Shown here piece after piece: positions 1 through 8,010 of a stretch of DNA of 39,181 nucleotides (the stretch's first letter is position 1; each line of letters begins with the position of its first letter). The notes under the pieces are model-generated. The model made no database searches. It was not told the origin of the DNA and saw nothing but the letters and a program-made list of their open reading frames with translations. The translations under genes and the position numbers were made by a program. Source of the DNA: JBHIBD01 sp046758865 (GTDB lineage Bacteria; Planctomycetota; Brocadiia; Brocadiales; Bathyanammoxibiaceae); NCBI GenBank assembly GCA_046758865.1, contig JBHIBD010000013.1, forward strand, positions 1 through 39,181, in the 5' to 3' direction.

Positions 1-1193
1 ACCACTGCAAGGAGTGCCAGCCCCACTGCGAGTCCTGTGGTGGGGTCTCCAAGCGACTGATATACCTTGGCATAGGCCACACCTCCCAATACGACCCCCA
101 GGGTCGTCCCGATCCATAGCTCCCGACGCAGTATCTTCCACCACTCTCCGAGGCCTACCTCACCTATGGCCAGGGCACGGATTACCAATGTCGAGGACTG
201 GGCGCCTGTATTGCCGCCCGAGCTGGTGAGCATGGGGATAAAAAAGGCGAGGGCCACGAGGGATGTCAGGGAACTGGTATAACTCTCTATCAGGTCGCTG
301 GTAAATGTCTCGGCGAGTATAAGTATGATGAGCCACATGGCACGCTTTCTTACCACCTTCAGGAAGTCGGCCTTGAAATATTCTTCCTCTGGCAGGCGTA
401 CAGCGGCCATCTTTTCCATATCTTCAGTGGCCTCTTCTTCAAAGATGTCTATCACGTCATCAACGGTGACTATGCCCACCAATCGACCTTCCTGGTCGAC
501 CACGGGCACGGCCAGTAGGTCGTACTTTTGTATTATCTTGGCCGCCACTTCCTGGTCATCGGTGGTCTTTACGTGGAAGACAATGGTTTTCATCATGTTG
601 CCTATTTTCTTGGAGGGTGGTGCAAGTATTATATCCCTGAGGGAGAGTACGCCTATGAGCTTTCTGGTCTTATCTATGACGTAGCAGATGTATATGGTTT
701 CCTTATCGAGGCCTGTTTCCCTTACCTGCTCGATGGCCTGAGCGGCAGTCATGTCTGCCCTGAGGTCTACATAATCGGTTGTGATGAGCCTGCCAGCAGA
801 GTTGTCAGGGTAGTTGAGTATAAGGTTGGTGATTTCCTTTTCGTCGTGGGGCAGTAGCGCCAGCAGTCTCTTGACCACGTCGGCTGGGAGCTCCTCCAGG
901 AACTGGGCCCTGTCGTCTGAGTCCATTTCCAGGAGAATCTCTTTGGTCTTCTGCTCTGTAAATAGCTTTAAGAGTTCCTCCTGTTCCTCTGGCTCGAAGA
1001 GGGAGAATACCCAGGCGAGCTTTGCCTTGTCCAACACCCTGAATGCCAGTACCCTATCGGCGGAGGGCAGGTCTCTGAGGATATCTACAATGTCGGCGGG
1101 GTGCAACCTGCGGAGGAATTCACCCAGCTCTTTCAGCGCCCTCTGTTCAATAAGTTCCGTAATCTCCGGGATGAATATCTTATGCCACTGCAT
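1..1193 (-). CDS. mgtE: Magnesium transporter MgtE (3' end outside window)
   Basis: Mg2+ channel/transporter of the inner membrane. The reading frame starts at ATG 1193-1191 behind a strong ribosome site (GAAAGGAGG, about 5 bases upstream) and stays open for 397 codons to the window edge, so roughly the last 50 residues of a typical 450-residue MgtE are missing. Visible layout: the superhelical N domain (residues 1-130, with LHPADIVDIL), two CBS domains (about 135-255, with VPVVDQEGRLVGIVTVDDV), a connecting helix, and the membrane domain from about 285. The family signature PMLTSSGGNTGAQSSTLVIR lies near 320-339. In this family the N and CBS domains sense cytoplasmic Mg2+ and close the pore. 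It is 125 bases downstream of the DUF362 gene on the same strand and may have its own promoter: a TATAAT lies at 1243-1238 on the minus strand, without a good -35. Confidence 0.95.
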   Translation of the reverse strand, partial: MQWHKIFIPEITELIEQRALKELGEFLRRLHPADIVDILRDLPSADRVLAFRVLDKAKLAWVFSLFEPEEQEELLKLFTEQKTKEILLEMDSDDRAQFLEELPADVVKRLLALLPHDEKEITNLILNYPDNSAGRLITTDYVDLRADMTAAQAIEQVRETGLDKETIYICYVIDKTRKLIGVLSLRDIILAPPSKKIGNMMKTIVFHVKTTDDQEVAAKIIQKYDLLAVPVVDQEGRLVGIVTVDDVIDIFEEEATEDMEKMAAVRLPEEEYFKADFLKVVRKRAMWLIILILAETFTSDLIESYTSSLTSLVALAFFIPMLTSSGGNTGAQSSTLVIRALAIGEVGLGEWWKILRRELWIGTTLGVVLGGVAYAKVYQSLGDPTTGLAVGLALLAV

Positions 1194-1318
1194 CTTGCCT
1201 CCTTTCTAGGTGAAGATATGCTGCGATTTTAGGGTATATTATAAAAGAAAAAGAAAAGACTGCACTGACTCGCTAAGGTGAGCGTTAATGGGAGGATTAG
1301 TCTCTTGGAGCTAGAATC

Positions 1319-2521
1319 CTACATTCTTTCTACGCCCAGGAATTTTGCTATTTCCACGAAGACCTTCCCCACGGTGTGGCGCTCCATGACGATGGCCTTG
1401 TAATCACATACCTCATCACAGCAGAAGCACCCGATGCATTTCTCTTTATCTACGGAGGCGGCACCATCGGTTCCAGTCGAGGTTATGGCCTGAACGGGGC
1501 AGTTCTTGATACAGGCATAGCACTTTGTGCAGTTGGGCTCATAAACAGTAGAATACGACTCACAGGAAACATCCATCATCTTTGCAAAGAGGAATCCCGG
1601 TAAGAACTTGTAGGCAAAGTCCTTAGCGACGTTAGCAGGTTTTTTGAAATCGGGTATAGAAACGTCACTCAGCCGCTCACCTTCTATATTGATTTTGTTC
1701 AGGTCAGCAGTCCCCAGCCCTCTATCCTGTGCGTATAAAATGGTGGGTATGCTGAGAGGGTCGTATCCAATGATGCTTGAGGCCACAGCGTCTAGGGCTA
1801 CCCCGTTGGTGCTGGCTATGATGAGGCCGACCTTTCTCGGGTCGCCTGCATTGGGCCCATTACCCTCCATGCCCACAATGGCATCCATCAGGGTGAGGTG
1901 GGGTTTGACCTCCTCGTAGATGTCTATCAATGCATGGGCAAAGTTGCTTGGTTTGGGCGCCTGGACATGGACATTCTTCTTTCCTTTAGCAGGTATGACA
2001 CCAAGGGTATTCTTTAACGCCCCAGTGTACTTTGTGAGCCCATGGGTTTTTAGCTTTGGGACGGAGACTACCAGGTCTACATCCTTTATCGTCCTTGCCA
2101 TGCGGAAGGCTGGAAGAGTTGCGCCGTTACTTTTCTTGACCTCAATGTGTTTATCCTGGTCGAAATTGACCCACTTGGCGCCTGTATCCTGAGTAATCTC
2201 GTCAAGTCTTGTTAGCTTGAAGGCCTTGTTGGTGGAGCCGCTTCTAAGGCTGCCACAGGAGTCGCCGATGTAGACCTCGGCACCGACATCCTTTTGAAAG
2301 AAGTCAACCAGCGCCCTTACTACTGCGGGATGTGTGTTTACTGCGTGCTCAGGCCCCAGAGAAGAAGAAAGGAGGTTCAATTTGAGTAGCACCTTCTTCT
2401 TCTGGCCTACCAACTTGTGGATGCCGTCTACCTGCTCTAGGGCATCCTTTACAGCCGTGTAGACCTGGGGTACCTTGTAATCACGGCAGCGGACTATGGA
2501 TACGGCTGGTGCTGTGGGCAT
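1319..2521 (-). CDS. DUF362 protein with C-terminal 2x[4Fe-4S] ferredoxin domain
   Basis: A 400-residue protein of unknown reaction. Residues 1-290 form a DUF362 domain (KVLLKLNLLSS at 43-53, SVPKLKTHGLTKYTGALKN at 153-171, MDAIVGMEGNGPNAGDPRK at 212-230). Residues 325-380 form a bacterial ferredoxin domain with two complete sets of cysteines (331/334/337/341 and 362/365/368/372). No signal peptide or membrane segment is seen, so a cytoplasmic redox protein is inferred. It lies 75 bases after the second radical SAM gene in the same orientation, probably in that operon, and could supply electrons to those enzymes; this is inference only. A second DUF362 protein lacking the Fe-S domain is encoded at 38032-39072. 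Confidence 0.85.
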   Translation of the reverse strand: MPTAPAVSIVRCRDYKVPQVYTAVKDALEQVDGIHKLVGQKKKVLLKLNLLSSSLGPEHAVNTHPAVVRALVDFFQKDVGAEVYIGDSCGSLRSGSTNKAFKLTRLDEITQDTGAKWVNFDQDKHIEVKKSNGATLPAFRMARTIKDVDLVVSVPKLKTHGLTKYTGALKNTLGVIPAKGKKNVHVQAPKPSNFAHALIDIYEEVKPHLTLMDAIVGMEGNGPNAGDPRKVGLIIASTNGVALDAVASSIIGYDPLSIPTILYAQDRGLGTADLNKINIEGERLSDVSIPDFKKPANVAKDFAYKFLPGFLFAKMMDVSCESYSTVYEPNCTKCYACIKNCPVQAITSTGTDGAASVDKEKCIGCFCCDEVCDYKAIVMERHTVGKVFVEIAKFLGVERM

Positions 2522-2596
2522 AGTGTTTTCTCTATCTATTATTTATTAATGCAAAAATTATACTGCTCAGTTTGCTAAAAGGCAAGGGAAAGTCGG

Positions 2597-4087
2597 CTAG
2601 ACTTTGTCGTCGTCGTGATAGAGGTCTGGAAAACTGTTCATCTCTTCGGCCTTTTGCATATCTATTTCGTAGCTTTCCCGTTCTGTAAGATTTTTACCAA
2701 AGAGGAAGTTTCTTAACCTCTGCAGAGGCCTCCAGAAGTACGCTATCATGAGGTATGTCAGGGGGTGGTTTCTAATGAAGGTCTTGGTGGCCAACATATT
2801 ATCGGCATAAAGCTTGTTGTATTTCCATCGCAGGAATTGTATCTCGTCGGGAGAAAGATAGTTGGTCCTGACATTGGCCCAGAAGGTATTGTATCTCCTG
2901 TAGTTCTCCTTATTGGTAACGAGACCCATTTGAAGCATCTCACCCCTTATAGGGGTTCTGGGGTAGGGTGTAAGTATCTGGTCTGCGTAAAAATCTGCAT
3001 CCAGTTCCTTGAGGAAGCGGTAGTTGCTGGCAAAAGCTTCTTCTTTATCTTCGGGATTACCCAGGATGATACCGCCAGTTACCAGCATATTGTTCTCGTG
3101 CAGCTTTTTTACTGCAATTCGCGTACTATTGATTATATTGCCCTTCTTGAGCCTTCGGAGATTTTCCTCTGCGACATTTTCTATCCCCAGGAAGACTATC
3201 TTGAACCCGGCCCGTGCCATCTTCTCGGCGAGCGTGTCTGAGGAGGCTATGCCTGAGCTTGAGGCCTGTACTATGTAACTTATATCGTTGTGACCTGCAG
3301 CCACTATTGCGTCACACAGGTCCTCAAATCTCTTGATGTTAAGGCAGATATTGTCATCTGAGAAGATGATGTAACCGGTACCCAGCTTCTTGCAGTTTCC
3401 GATATCTTCTATGACCCGTGGTATGCTGTAGGCCCTGAAACTTTTCCCGTACATCTTCTCCATACAGCAGAAATTGCAGGGCATAGTGCAGCCCCGGGAC
3501 GTTTCTACTATGTCGAGTATGTAGCCGTTAAAATTGTTACCTCTCCAGAGCCTCTTTGTCCTGTCCGGAAGTTTCAGTTTCTCCAGGTCCTCTACTGGCC
3601 TATGAGGATTGTGGGTGAACGTATCGCTGTTACGGTAAGAGAGCCCCATTACGGTGTCGAGGCCCCGTTTACCCTGCAGTGCATCCAGTAGCTCTGCAAA
3701 GGAAGACTCTCCTTCACCTCTTATAATGTAGTCAAATGGTTTGCTATCATCGCTTGCACATATCTCGTCGTAAAGCAGGGTAGGGTGGTAGCCGCCCAAC
3801 ACGGTCACGATCTCTTTTTTGATACTTTTAGCCAGGGCTGCTATCCTCTGTGCTGTGGCGAATTGGAAGCTCATGGCGCTGGTGCCCACCACATCGGGTT
3901 TATAGTCGTTTATTAATTCTGTTAAGGTTCGCTTTACGTTTTCTCTATTTAGGATTAGGTCACCGACGCGGACGTCGTGGCCCTCGAGGTTGCCGACCAG
4001 GGATGCCATGGCCAGGTTGGGGGGTCTCCAGCGCTTCAGGTTAAAGAGCGGTGTGCAGTCGGGCATTGACAGTAAGAGTACCTTCAT
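2597..4087 (-). CDS. B12-binding domain radical SAM protein (copy 2)
   Basis: A 496-residue cobalamin-dependent radical SAM protein of the class B (B12-binding plus radical SAM) type. The N-terminal Rossmann-like B12-binding domain covers about residues 1-145 (PPNLAMASLVGNLEGHDVRV, then VTVLGGYHPTL near 95-104). The radical SAM domain follows, with the CxxxCxxC cluster motif at C200, C204 and C207 (SRGCTMPCNFC). A C-terminal region rich in basic and aromatic residues, with a hydrophobic stretch near 440-450, may contact membrane lipid. Substrate unknown; relatives methylate or rearrange hopanoids, bacteriochlorophylls and other lipids or antibiotics. The gene starts one base after the stop of the upstream paralog, so the two are translationally coupled. 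The ATG start has no strong ribosome site, which fits coupling. Confidence 0.85.
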   Translation of the reverse strand: MKVLLLSMPDCTPLFNLKRWRPPNLAMASLVGNLEGHDVRVGDLILNRENVKRTLTELINDYKPDVVGTSAMSFQFATAQRIAALAKSIKKEIVTVLGGYHPTLLYDEICASDDSKPFDYIIRGEGESSFAELLDALQGKRGLDTVMGLSYRNSDTFTHNPHRPVEDLEKLKLPDRTKRLWRGNNFNGYILDIVETSRGCTMPCNFCCMEKMYGKSFRAYSIPRVIEDIGNCKKLGTGYIIFSDDNICLNIKRFEDLCDAIVAAGHNDISYIVQASSSGIASSDTLAEKMARAGFKIVFLGIENVAEENLRRLKKGNIINSTRIAVKKLHENNMLVTGGIILGNPEDKEEAFASNYRFLKELDADFYADQILTPYPRTPIRGEMLQMGLVTNKENYRRYNTFWANVRTNYLSPDEIQFLRWKYNKLYADNMLATKTFIRNHPLTYLMIAYFWRPLQRLRNFLFGKNLTERESYEIDMQKAEEMNSFPDLYHDDDKV

Positions 4088-4088
4088 C

Positions 4089-5567
4089 CTAGTTTACCGA
4101 TGTATTTAGTTCGGGAAAAGTGTTTAGGCCGTCAAACCAGCGTATTTGGTCCTCAAATATCTCTCGTTCTGTTTTGCGAAGGGCTCTCAACGTGTCCTTC
4201 GTTCCATAATATGGCCTGAGCACAAAGACCCTCAGCAGGTTTACCAGAGGGAACCTGTACTTGAATGCAGGTGTGGTTTTGTAAAAGGTGGAGTATTTGC
4301 GTCTGTATTTCCATTTTAGAAACTGTAGCTCATCGGAGCTGAGGTATCTGGTACGGACGTTGGCCCAGAAGCCGTTGTACTTGCGATAGTCATAGGGGTT
4401 GGTGACCAAGTTCTCCTTTAACAAATCCTCCCTCATGCCGGTCTTGGGGTACGGGGTTATTATCTGGTCGCTGAAGAAGTCAATGTCGTTTTTATCAAAG
4501 AACTCATAGTTCTGAGCAATGTCTTCCTCCCTGTCCTCGGCGTGCCCTATAATCATGCCGCCTATAATCAGGATGTTGTACCTGTGTAGGTACTCAATTG
4601 CTCGTTTGGTCTTGTCTATTATGTTACCCTTTTTCATTGTCTTTAGGTTGCGCTCTGAGACATTTTCTATACCCAGGAAGACCAGCTCAAAGCCGGCCTG
4701 GGCCATTTTTTCTATAAGCCTCTCAGAGGATGACATTCCAGCGCTGCTTGCCTGTACTACGTAGGAGATGTCATTGTGCCCGGCGCGGATGACTGCGTCG
4801 CACAGTTCTTCGAGTCTTTTTAGGTTTAGGCATATGTTATCGTCTGCAATGGCCAGGTATCTTGCCCCTTGTTTCTTTGCGTTAGCTATGTCCTCGATGA
4901 CTCGCTCTATGGCATACGTCCTGAAGCTTCTGCCGTACATGCGGTTCATGCTGCAGAAGTTACAGGGCATGGTACAACCGCGTGAGGTCTCGATAATGTC
5001 CAGTTGCCTTGTGCTGAAGGTGTAGCCTTTCCATATCCTGTTGGTTCTATTGGGAGTGGCTATCTTCGAGAGGTCTTCCAGGGGTCTTGGGGGATTGTGG
5101 ACAAATGTGCCCATATGGCGGAAGGACAGGCCCTTGACGTCCTCGTAGCGTGCCTTACCCTCTATTGCCTGAAGGAGTTCGCCGAAGCTTAGGTCGCTTT
5201 CGCCACGCAGGATAAAATCGAATGATTCGGCCTCACCCGTGTCCGCAAGTTCTTTATACATAAGGGTGGCATGATAACCCCCCAGAACAGTCTTGATGTC
5301 CTTGTTCAGGTGCTTGATAAAGGCGGCAATGCGCCTGGCGGTGGCGAATTGGAAGCTCATTGCGCTGAGGCCAACTACATCGGGCTTGTAGTCATTAAGT
5401 TGGCCCTTTATGGCCTCTTTTAGCCTATTCCTTACCAGGATAAGGTCGGCCATGTAGACCTCATGGCCTTTGGTGTTACCGGTGATGGAAGAGAGTGCCA
5501 GATTAGGCGCCTGCCACGACCGCAGCTCGGGCACCATGTCTGGCATGGAGAAGAGCAGTATCCTCAC
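4089..5567 (-). CDS. B12-binding domain radical SAM protein (copy 1)
   Basis: A 492-residue paralog of the next gene downstream, alignable over its whole length: the same N-terminal motif (PNLALSSITGNTKGHEVYMA), the same B12-domain LGGYHATLMYKE, the same radical SAM motif SRGCTMPCNFC (C198, C202, C205), and the same C-terminal FWANVRTRYLSSDELQFLKW. Start is GTG at 5567-5565 behind AAGAGGAAT, 8 bases upstream. An 84-base gap separates it from the LolA-like gene upstream. The tandem pair suggests a recent duplication with split substrates, or two successive steps on one molecule; the context (LolA-like carrier, HAD phosphatase, Fe-S DUF362 protein) would suit envelope lipid modification, but no substrate can be read from the sequence. 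Confidence 0.85.
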   Translation of the reverse strand: MRILLFSMPDMVPELRSWQAPNLALSSITGNTKGHEVYMADLILVRNRLKEAIKGQLNDYKPDVVGLSAMSFQFATARRIAAFIKHLNKDIKTVLGGYHATLMYKELADTGEAESFDFILRGESDLSFGELLQAIEGKARYEDVKGLSFRHMGTFVHNPPRPLEDLSKIATPNRTNRIWKGYTFSTRQLDIIETSRGCTMPCNFCSMNRMYGRSFRTYAIERVIEDIANAKKQGARYLAIADDNICLNLKRLEELCDAVIRAGHNDISYVVQASSAGMSSSERLIEKMAQAGFELVFLGIENVSERNLKTMKKGNIIDKTKRAIEYLHRYNILIIGGMIIGHAEDREEDIAQNYEFFDKNDIDFFSDQIITPYPKTGMREDLLKENLVTNPYDYRKYNGFWANVRTRYLSSDELQFLKWKYRRKYSTFYKTTPAFKYRFPLVNLLRVFVLRPYYGTKDTLRALRKTEREIFEDQIRWFDGLNTFPELNTSVN

Positions 5568-5651
5568 GCATTATTCCTCTTATTATTATTAATTACTGTC
5601 GAGGCTAGGATTTTACTACCTTTTTAGACCTTGTCAAGGAAGGTTGTCTGC

Positions 5652-6365
5652 CTATAGAGGTTCAATCACCTCTACCCCCTCTGGTACATCAAACTGGAAG
5701 ATGTCGTCGTCCAGGGATACATTTATCTCTATCTCCCAGAGTTCAATACGGTTTATTACCTCGCCCTCGCTTTCGTAAAGTTCCATCCGCACGGGCAGCC
5801 AGATGCTGTCGTCTATCCACAATCGTATCTCATTATATTGTGGTGTTTGGGTGACAGAAGGCTTTGGAATCAACTTCAGTATATATATCCCTTCGTTTTT
5901 TCCTTCCGATTCCTCTGCCTCAGCGTCGGGAATCATCTCTATAAAGTAATTTTCCTTGGCCTTTTCTACAGAACCCTCGTAGCCGAACTCGAAGAAGCTG
6001 AGCTCCGTTGTGTCACCCTCGGCAAGCTGGTATTTCTCAACCTGCCTTTCCTTGGGCTTATAGACCCAGAAAAATTTTCCGTCGGAGATGTCTACCTCGT
6101 CCCTCGGTGGGTTAAACTTAAGTTGTAGTTTCTTGGGTTTTTTGTATCTTAATGTCCCCTCAGCCACTTCCTCCTCGTCTAGTAGGAAGATGGTCCTGGT
6201 GTAGGTGATCTGTGCCTGTATGGTCTCAAACTTCAGGCTTGCTGCATCCACCTCGTCCAGAACTGTCTCCAGGTCCAGCGTCTCGCCGGCACGGAGGGAG
6301 GGGCTATTTGTGCTGAAAGATGCCGTTAATGTTATGACAAGTATGATAAACAGTGCCTTGGGCAT
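5652..6365 (-). CDS. LolA-like outer-membrane lipoprotein carrier
   Basis: A 237-residue exported protein. An N-terminal signal peptide (hydrophobic IILVITLTASF, probable cleavage near residue 26) is followed by a LolA-type fold: an early helix (ETVLDEVDAASLKFETIQAQI), then alternating strands with the characteristic GTLRYKKPKKLQLKFNPP, DGKFFWVYKPKERQVEKY and a late IRLWIDDSIWLPVRMELYE. LolA-type proteins carry lipoproteins or lipids across the periplasm in a hydrophobic cavity. It is 9 bases downstream of the HAD gene and upstream of the radical SAM pair, so it belongs to the same minus-strand operon. It is less conserved than true LolA, so a broader LolA-family lipid carrier role is the safer reading. 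Confidence 0.75.
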   Translation of the reverse strand: MPKALFIILVITLTASFSTNSPSLRAGETLDLETVLDEVDAASLKFETIQAQITYTRTIFLLDEEEVAEGTLRYKKPKKLQLKFNPPRDEVDISDGKFFWVYKPKERQVEKYQLAEGDTTELSFFEFGYEGSVEKAKENYFIEMIPDAEAEESEGKNEGIYILKLIPKPSVTQTPQYNEIRLWIDDSIWLPVRMELYESEGEVINRIELWEIEINVSLDDDIFQFDVPEGVEVIEPL

Positions 6366-6374
6366 ATTGTGTTT

Positions 6375-6962
6375 TTATTTCTCTTTGTTTGTGATATCTA
6401 TGAGTTCCGATAACTTATCCAAACAGTGGTCGGCGCTCTGCTCTACTACACCCGGTTTGCGACCCTCGCACAATAGGGCGGCCCTTGCCCCCGCCGCCTT
6501 GCCGGCAAATATGTCAAAGTGGACGTCACCCACTACCAAAAGGTCTTTGGGGTTTATACCCAACTTTTGGCTGATGAGTTTCACGGGATAAGGTGACGGC
6601 TTTGGTGGCGCATCTTCACGGGTTACAACCGCATCGAAATGGAGCTTGTGCCTCTTCAGGAGGATTTCTACAGAGCGTCGGGAGTTACGCGTCAGGAGGG
6701 CCGTTTTTATCCCTCTCTTTTTCAAGTGCTCTAGTACCTCTACTACGCCTTCATTGAGTCTGGATGTCTCTGCGGCACGGGCCTCGTATTTCTCAAGTAT
6801 CTTGAGGACCTCCGTTCGCCTCGGCTCATCTACTTCTTCAGATAGATACTCCAGTATCGGCTCGTTACAAGGTATTCCTATCTCCTTGTTTACGGCCACA
6901 AGGTCTACATTGGCGTGTGTGATGGTGCCGTCCATGTCAAAGATTATCCCCTTTATTGCCAA
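6375..6962 (-). CDS. HAD-family phosphatase (phosphoglycolate phosphatase-like)
   Basis: A 195-residue haloacid dehalogenase hydrolase. Motif I is FDMDGT (two Asp, nucleophile and acid/base) near residues 8-13; motif II is the Thr in ALLTRNSRRSVEILL; motif III is the Lys of DAPPKPSP; motif IV is VVGDVHFDIFAGKAAGA. A four-helix cap lies between motifs I and II. This resembles phosphoglycolate phosphatase or other small phosphomonoesterases; the substrate cannot be fixed. I place the start at TTG 6962-6960, preceded by GAGGAAG at 6-base spacing, because a good promoter lies between it and the upstream in-frame ATG at 7055 and because the extra 31 residues of the longer form are unlike the family. 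First gene of the minus-strand operon. Confidence 0.82.
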   Translation of the reverse strand: MAIKGIIFDMDGTITHANVDLVAVNKEIGIPCNEPILEYLSEEVDEPRRTEVLKILEKYEARAAETSRLNEGVVEVLEHLKKRGIKTALLTRNSRRSVEILLKRHKLHFDAVVTREDAPPKPSPYPVKLISQKLGINPKDLLVVGDVHFDIFAGKAAGARAALLCEGRKPGVVEQSADHCLDKLSELIDITNKEK

Positions 6963-6997
6963 GCTATTCTTCCTCGTTGTGGTGGAAAGTCGTAGAC

Positions 6998-7025
6998 ATG
7001 ATATCAGATGAGTGGGATTTTTCAA
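6998..7025 (-). promoter_or_regulatory. Probable sigma-70 promoter of the HAD/LolA/radical SAM operon
   Basis: On the minus strand, TTGAAA (7025-7020), a 16-base spacer and TATCAT (7003-6998). Transcription would begin about 28 bases before the TTG start at 6962, and inside the longer ATG-initiated version of the HAD reading frame, which argues for the shorter protein. Position and match are seen; activity is inferred. Confidence 0.5.
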
Positions 7026-7140
7026 GGGATGCTTCTTCCTGGCGGTGGTTGACACCCTTGGGGGCGGGTGATACCATGTCTCTCTAAGCTTACAGGGCTT
7101 AATCCGTTATCATCTGATTAAGAGGTGCTTTTTCTTCGAT

Positions 7141-8010
7141 ATGGCCACCCGATTTGCCGTCATTGGTGGTAGCAAGGCCTATGAACTCTTGGCCAAGGGG
7201 GCCATCCAGGGCACCAGGCTGGGCGAACGCAAGACCCCCTTCGGCAACTCCCAAGCCGTTTATCTCTTGAAGGCCGGCTCTGCGGAATTTCTCTTCCTCT
7301 CCCGCCACGGCGAGAAAGGGTACGAGGTCTCGGCCCCTTATGTAGACTATAGGGCGAATATTTATGCCCTGAAGGACATGGGTATCGGGAAGATAGTCGC
7401 TTGGTCAGGTCCTGGGGCCATCAGCAGGGATTTTTCCGTAGGGGATTTTGTTGCAGTGGACGATATAGTAGATGAGACAAGGGGAAGGTCTGTCACGTTC
7501 TTTGAGGGAGGGGGGATTGGGTTTATAAGACAAAACCCGGTATTCTGCCCCGGTCTCAGGCGGTCACTAATAGATGTCTTGGGCAGACTGGGCCTTGTGT
7601 TCAAAGACCGTGGTACCTATGTCTGCACCCAGGGTCCGAGGTTGGAGACGCCGGCAGAGATTCGGAAGTTTGCCTCCTATGGGGGTGAGCTGGTGGGGAT
7701 GACCCTTGTGCCAGAGGTGTTTTTGGCCAGGGAGCTGGAGATGTGCTACGCAGCGCTGTGCTACGTGTCAAATTATGCCGAAGGCATAACAGACAGACCC
7801 TTCCGTGCTGGGGAGCTCTTCGAGGGCCTATCCACAGATGATGAGAGGAGACGAGTGTCCCAGGCTATGGCTGAGTTTCCTAAAATCATTGCGGAGTTGG
7901 CCGTGCAGGTGGAGGAGATAAAAGACCCTTGCCCCTGTCCGTACTCGATGCAGCGTTATAAAGTAGATGGGAAGATAGGAGAGGATTGGCGGAGTTGGAT
8001 AAAGGCTTAG
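7141..8010 (+). CDS. MTAP/PNP-family phosphorylase, probable 5'-methylthioinosine phosphorylase
   Basis: A 289-residue cytosolic nucleoside phosphorylase of the MTA phosphorylase family. The family features are FAVIGGSKAYELL at the N terminus, the phosphate-binding SRHG (54-57), YRANIYALKDMG, and GMTLVPEVFLARELEMCYA (186-204). In true MTA phosphorylases the base-recognition loop carries two Asp (T-D-Y-D); here the loop reads S-N-Y-A with Asn211 and Ala213. From what is known of Pseudomonas MTI phosphorylase, Asn and Ala at these positions mark preference for 6-oxopurines. That fits the overlapping downstream amidohydrolase, which could deaminate MTA to MTI. The ribosome site AGAGGTG is 13 bases before the ATG, rather far. 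A C-terminal extension with a PCPCP motif is present. A general 6-oxopurine nucleoside phosphorylase remains possible. Confidence 0.8.
   Translation: MATRFAVIGGSKAYELLAKGAIQGTRLGERKTPFGNSQAVYLLKAGSAEFLFLSRHGEKGYEVSAPYVDYRANIYALKDMGIGKIVAWSGPGAISRDFSVGDFVAVDDIVDETRGRSVTFFEGGGIGFIRQNPVFCPGLRRSLIDVLGRLGLVFKDRGTYVCTQGPRLETPAEIRKFASYGGELVGMTLVPEVFLARELEMCYAALCYVSNYAEGITDRPFRAGELFEGLSTDDERRRVSQAMAEFPKIIAELAVQVEEIKDPCPCPYSMQRYKVDGKIGEDWRSWIKA

Noticed and set aside
14..1209. Several plus-strand open frames across 14-1209
   Set aside because: They are shadows of mgtE, which runs on the minus strand through this region with clear CBS and membrane signatures.
1238..1266. Promoter for mgtE with TATAAT at 1243-1238
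   Set aside because: The -10 is good, but no acceptable -35 lies at 16-18 bases; not listed as a feature.
6963..7055. HAD protein starting at ATG 7055
   Set aside because: A good promoter at 6998-7025 would start the transcript inside this version, and the additional 31 residues do not fit the family.
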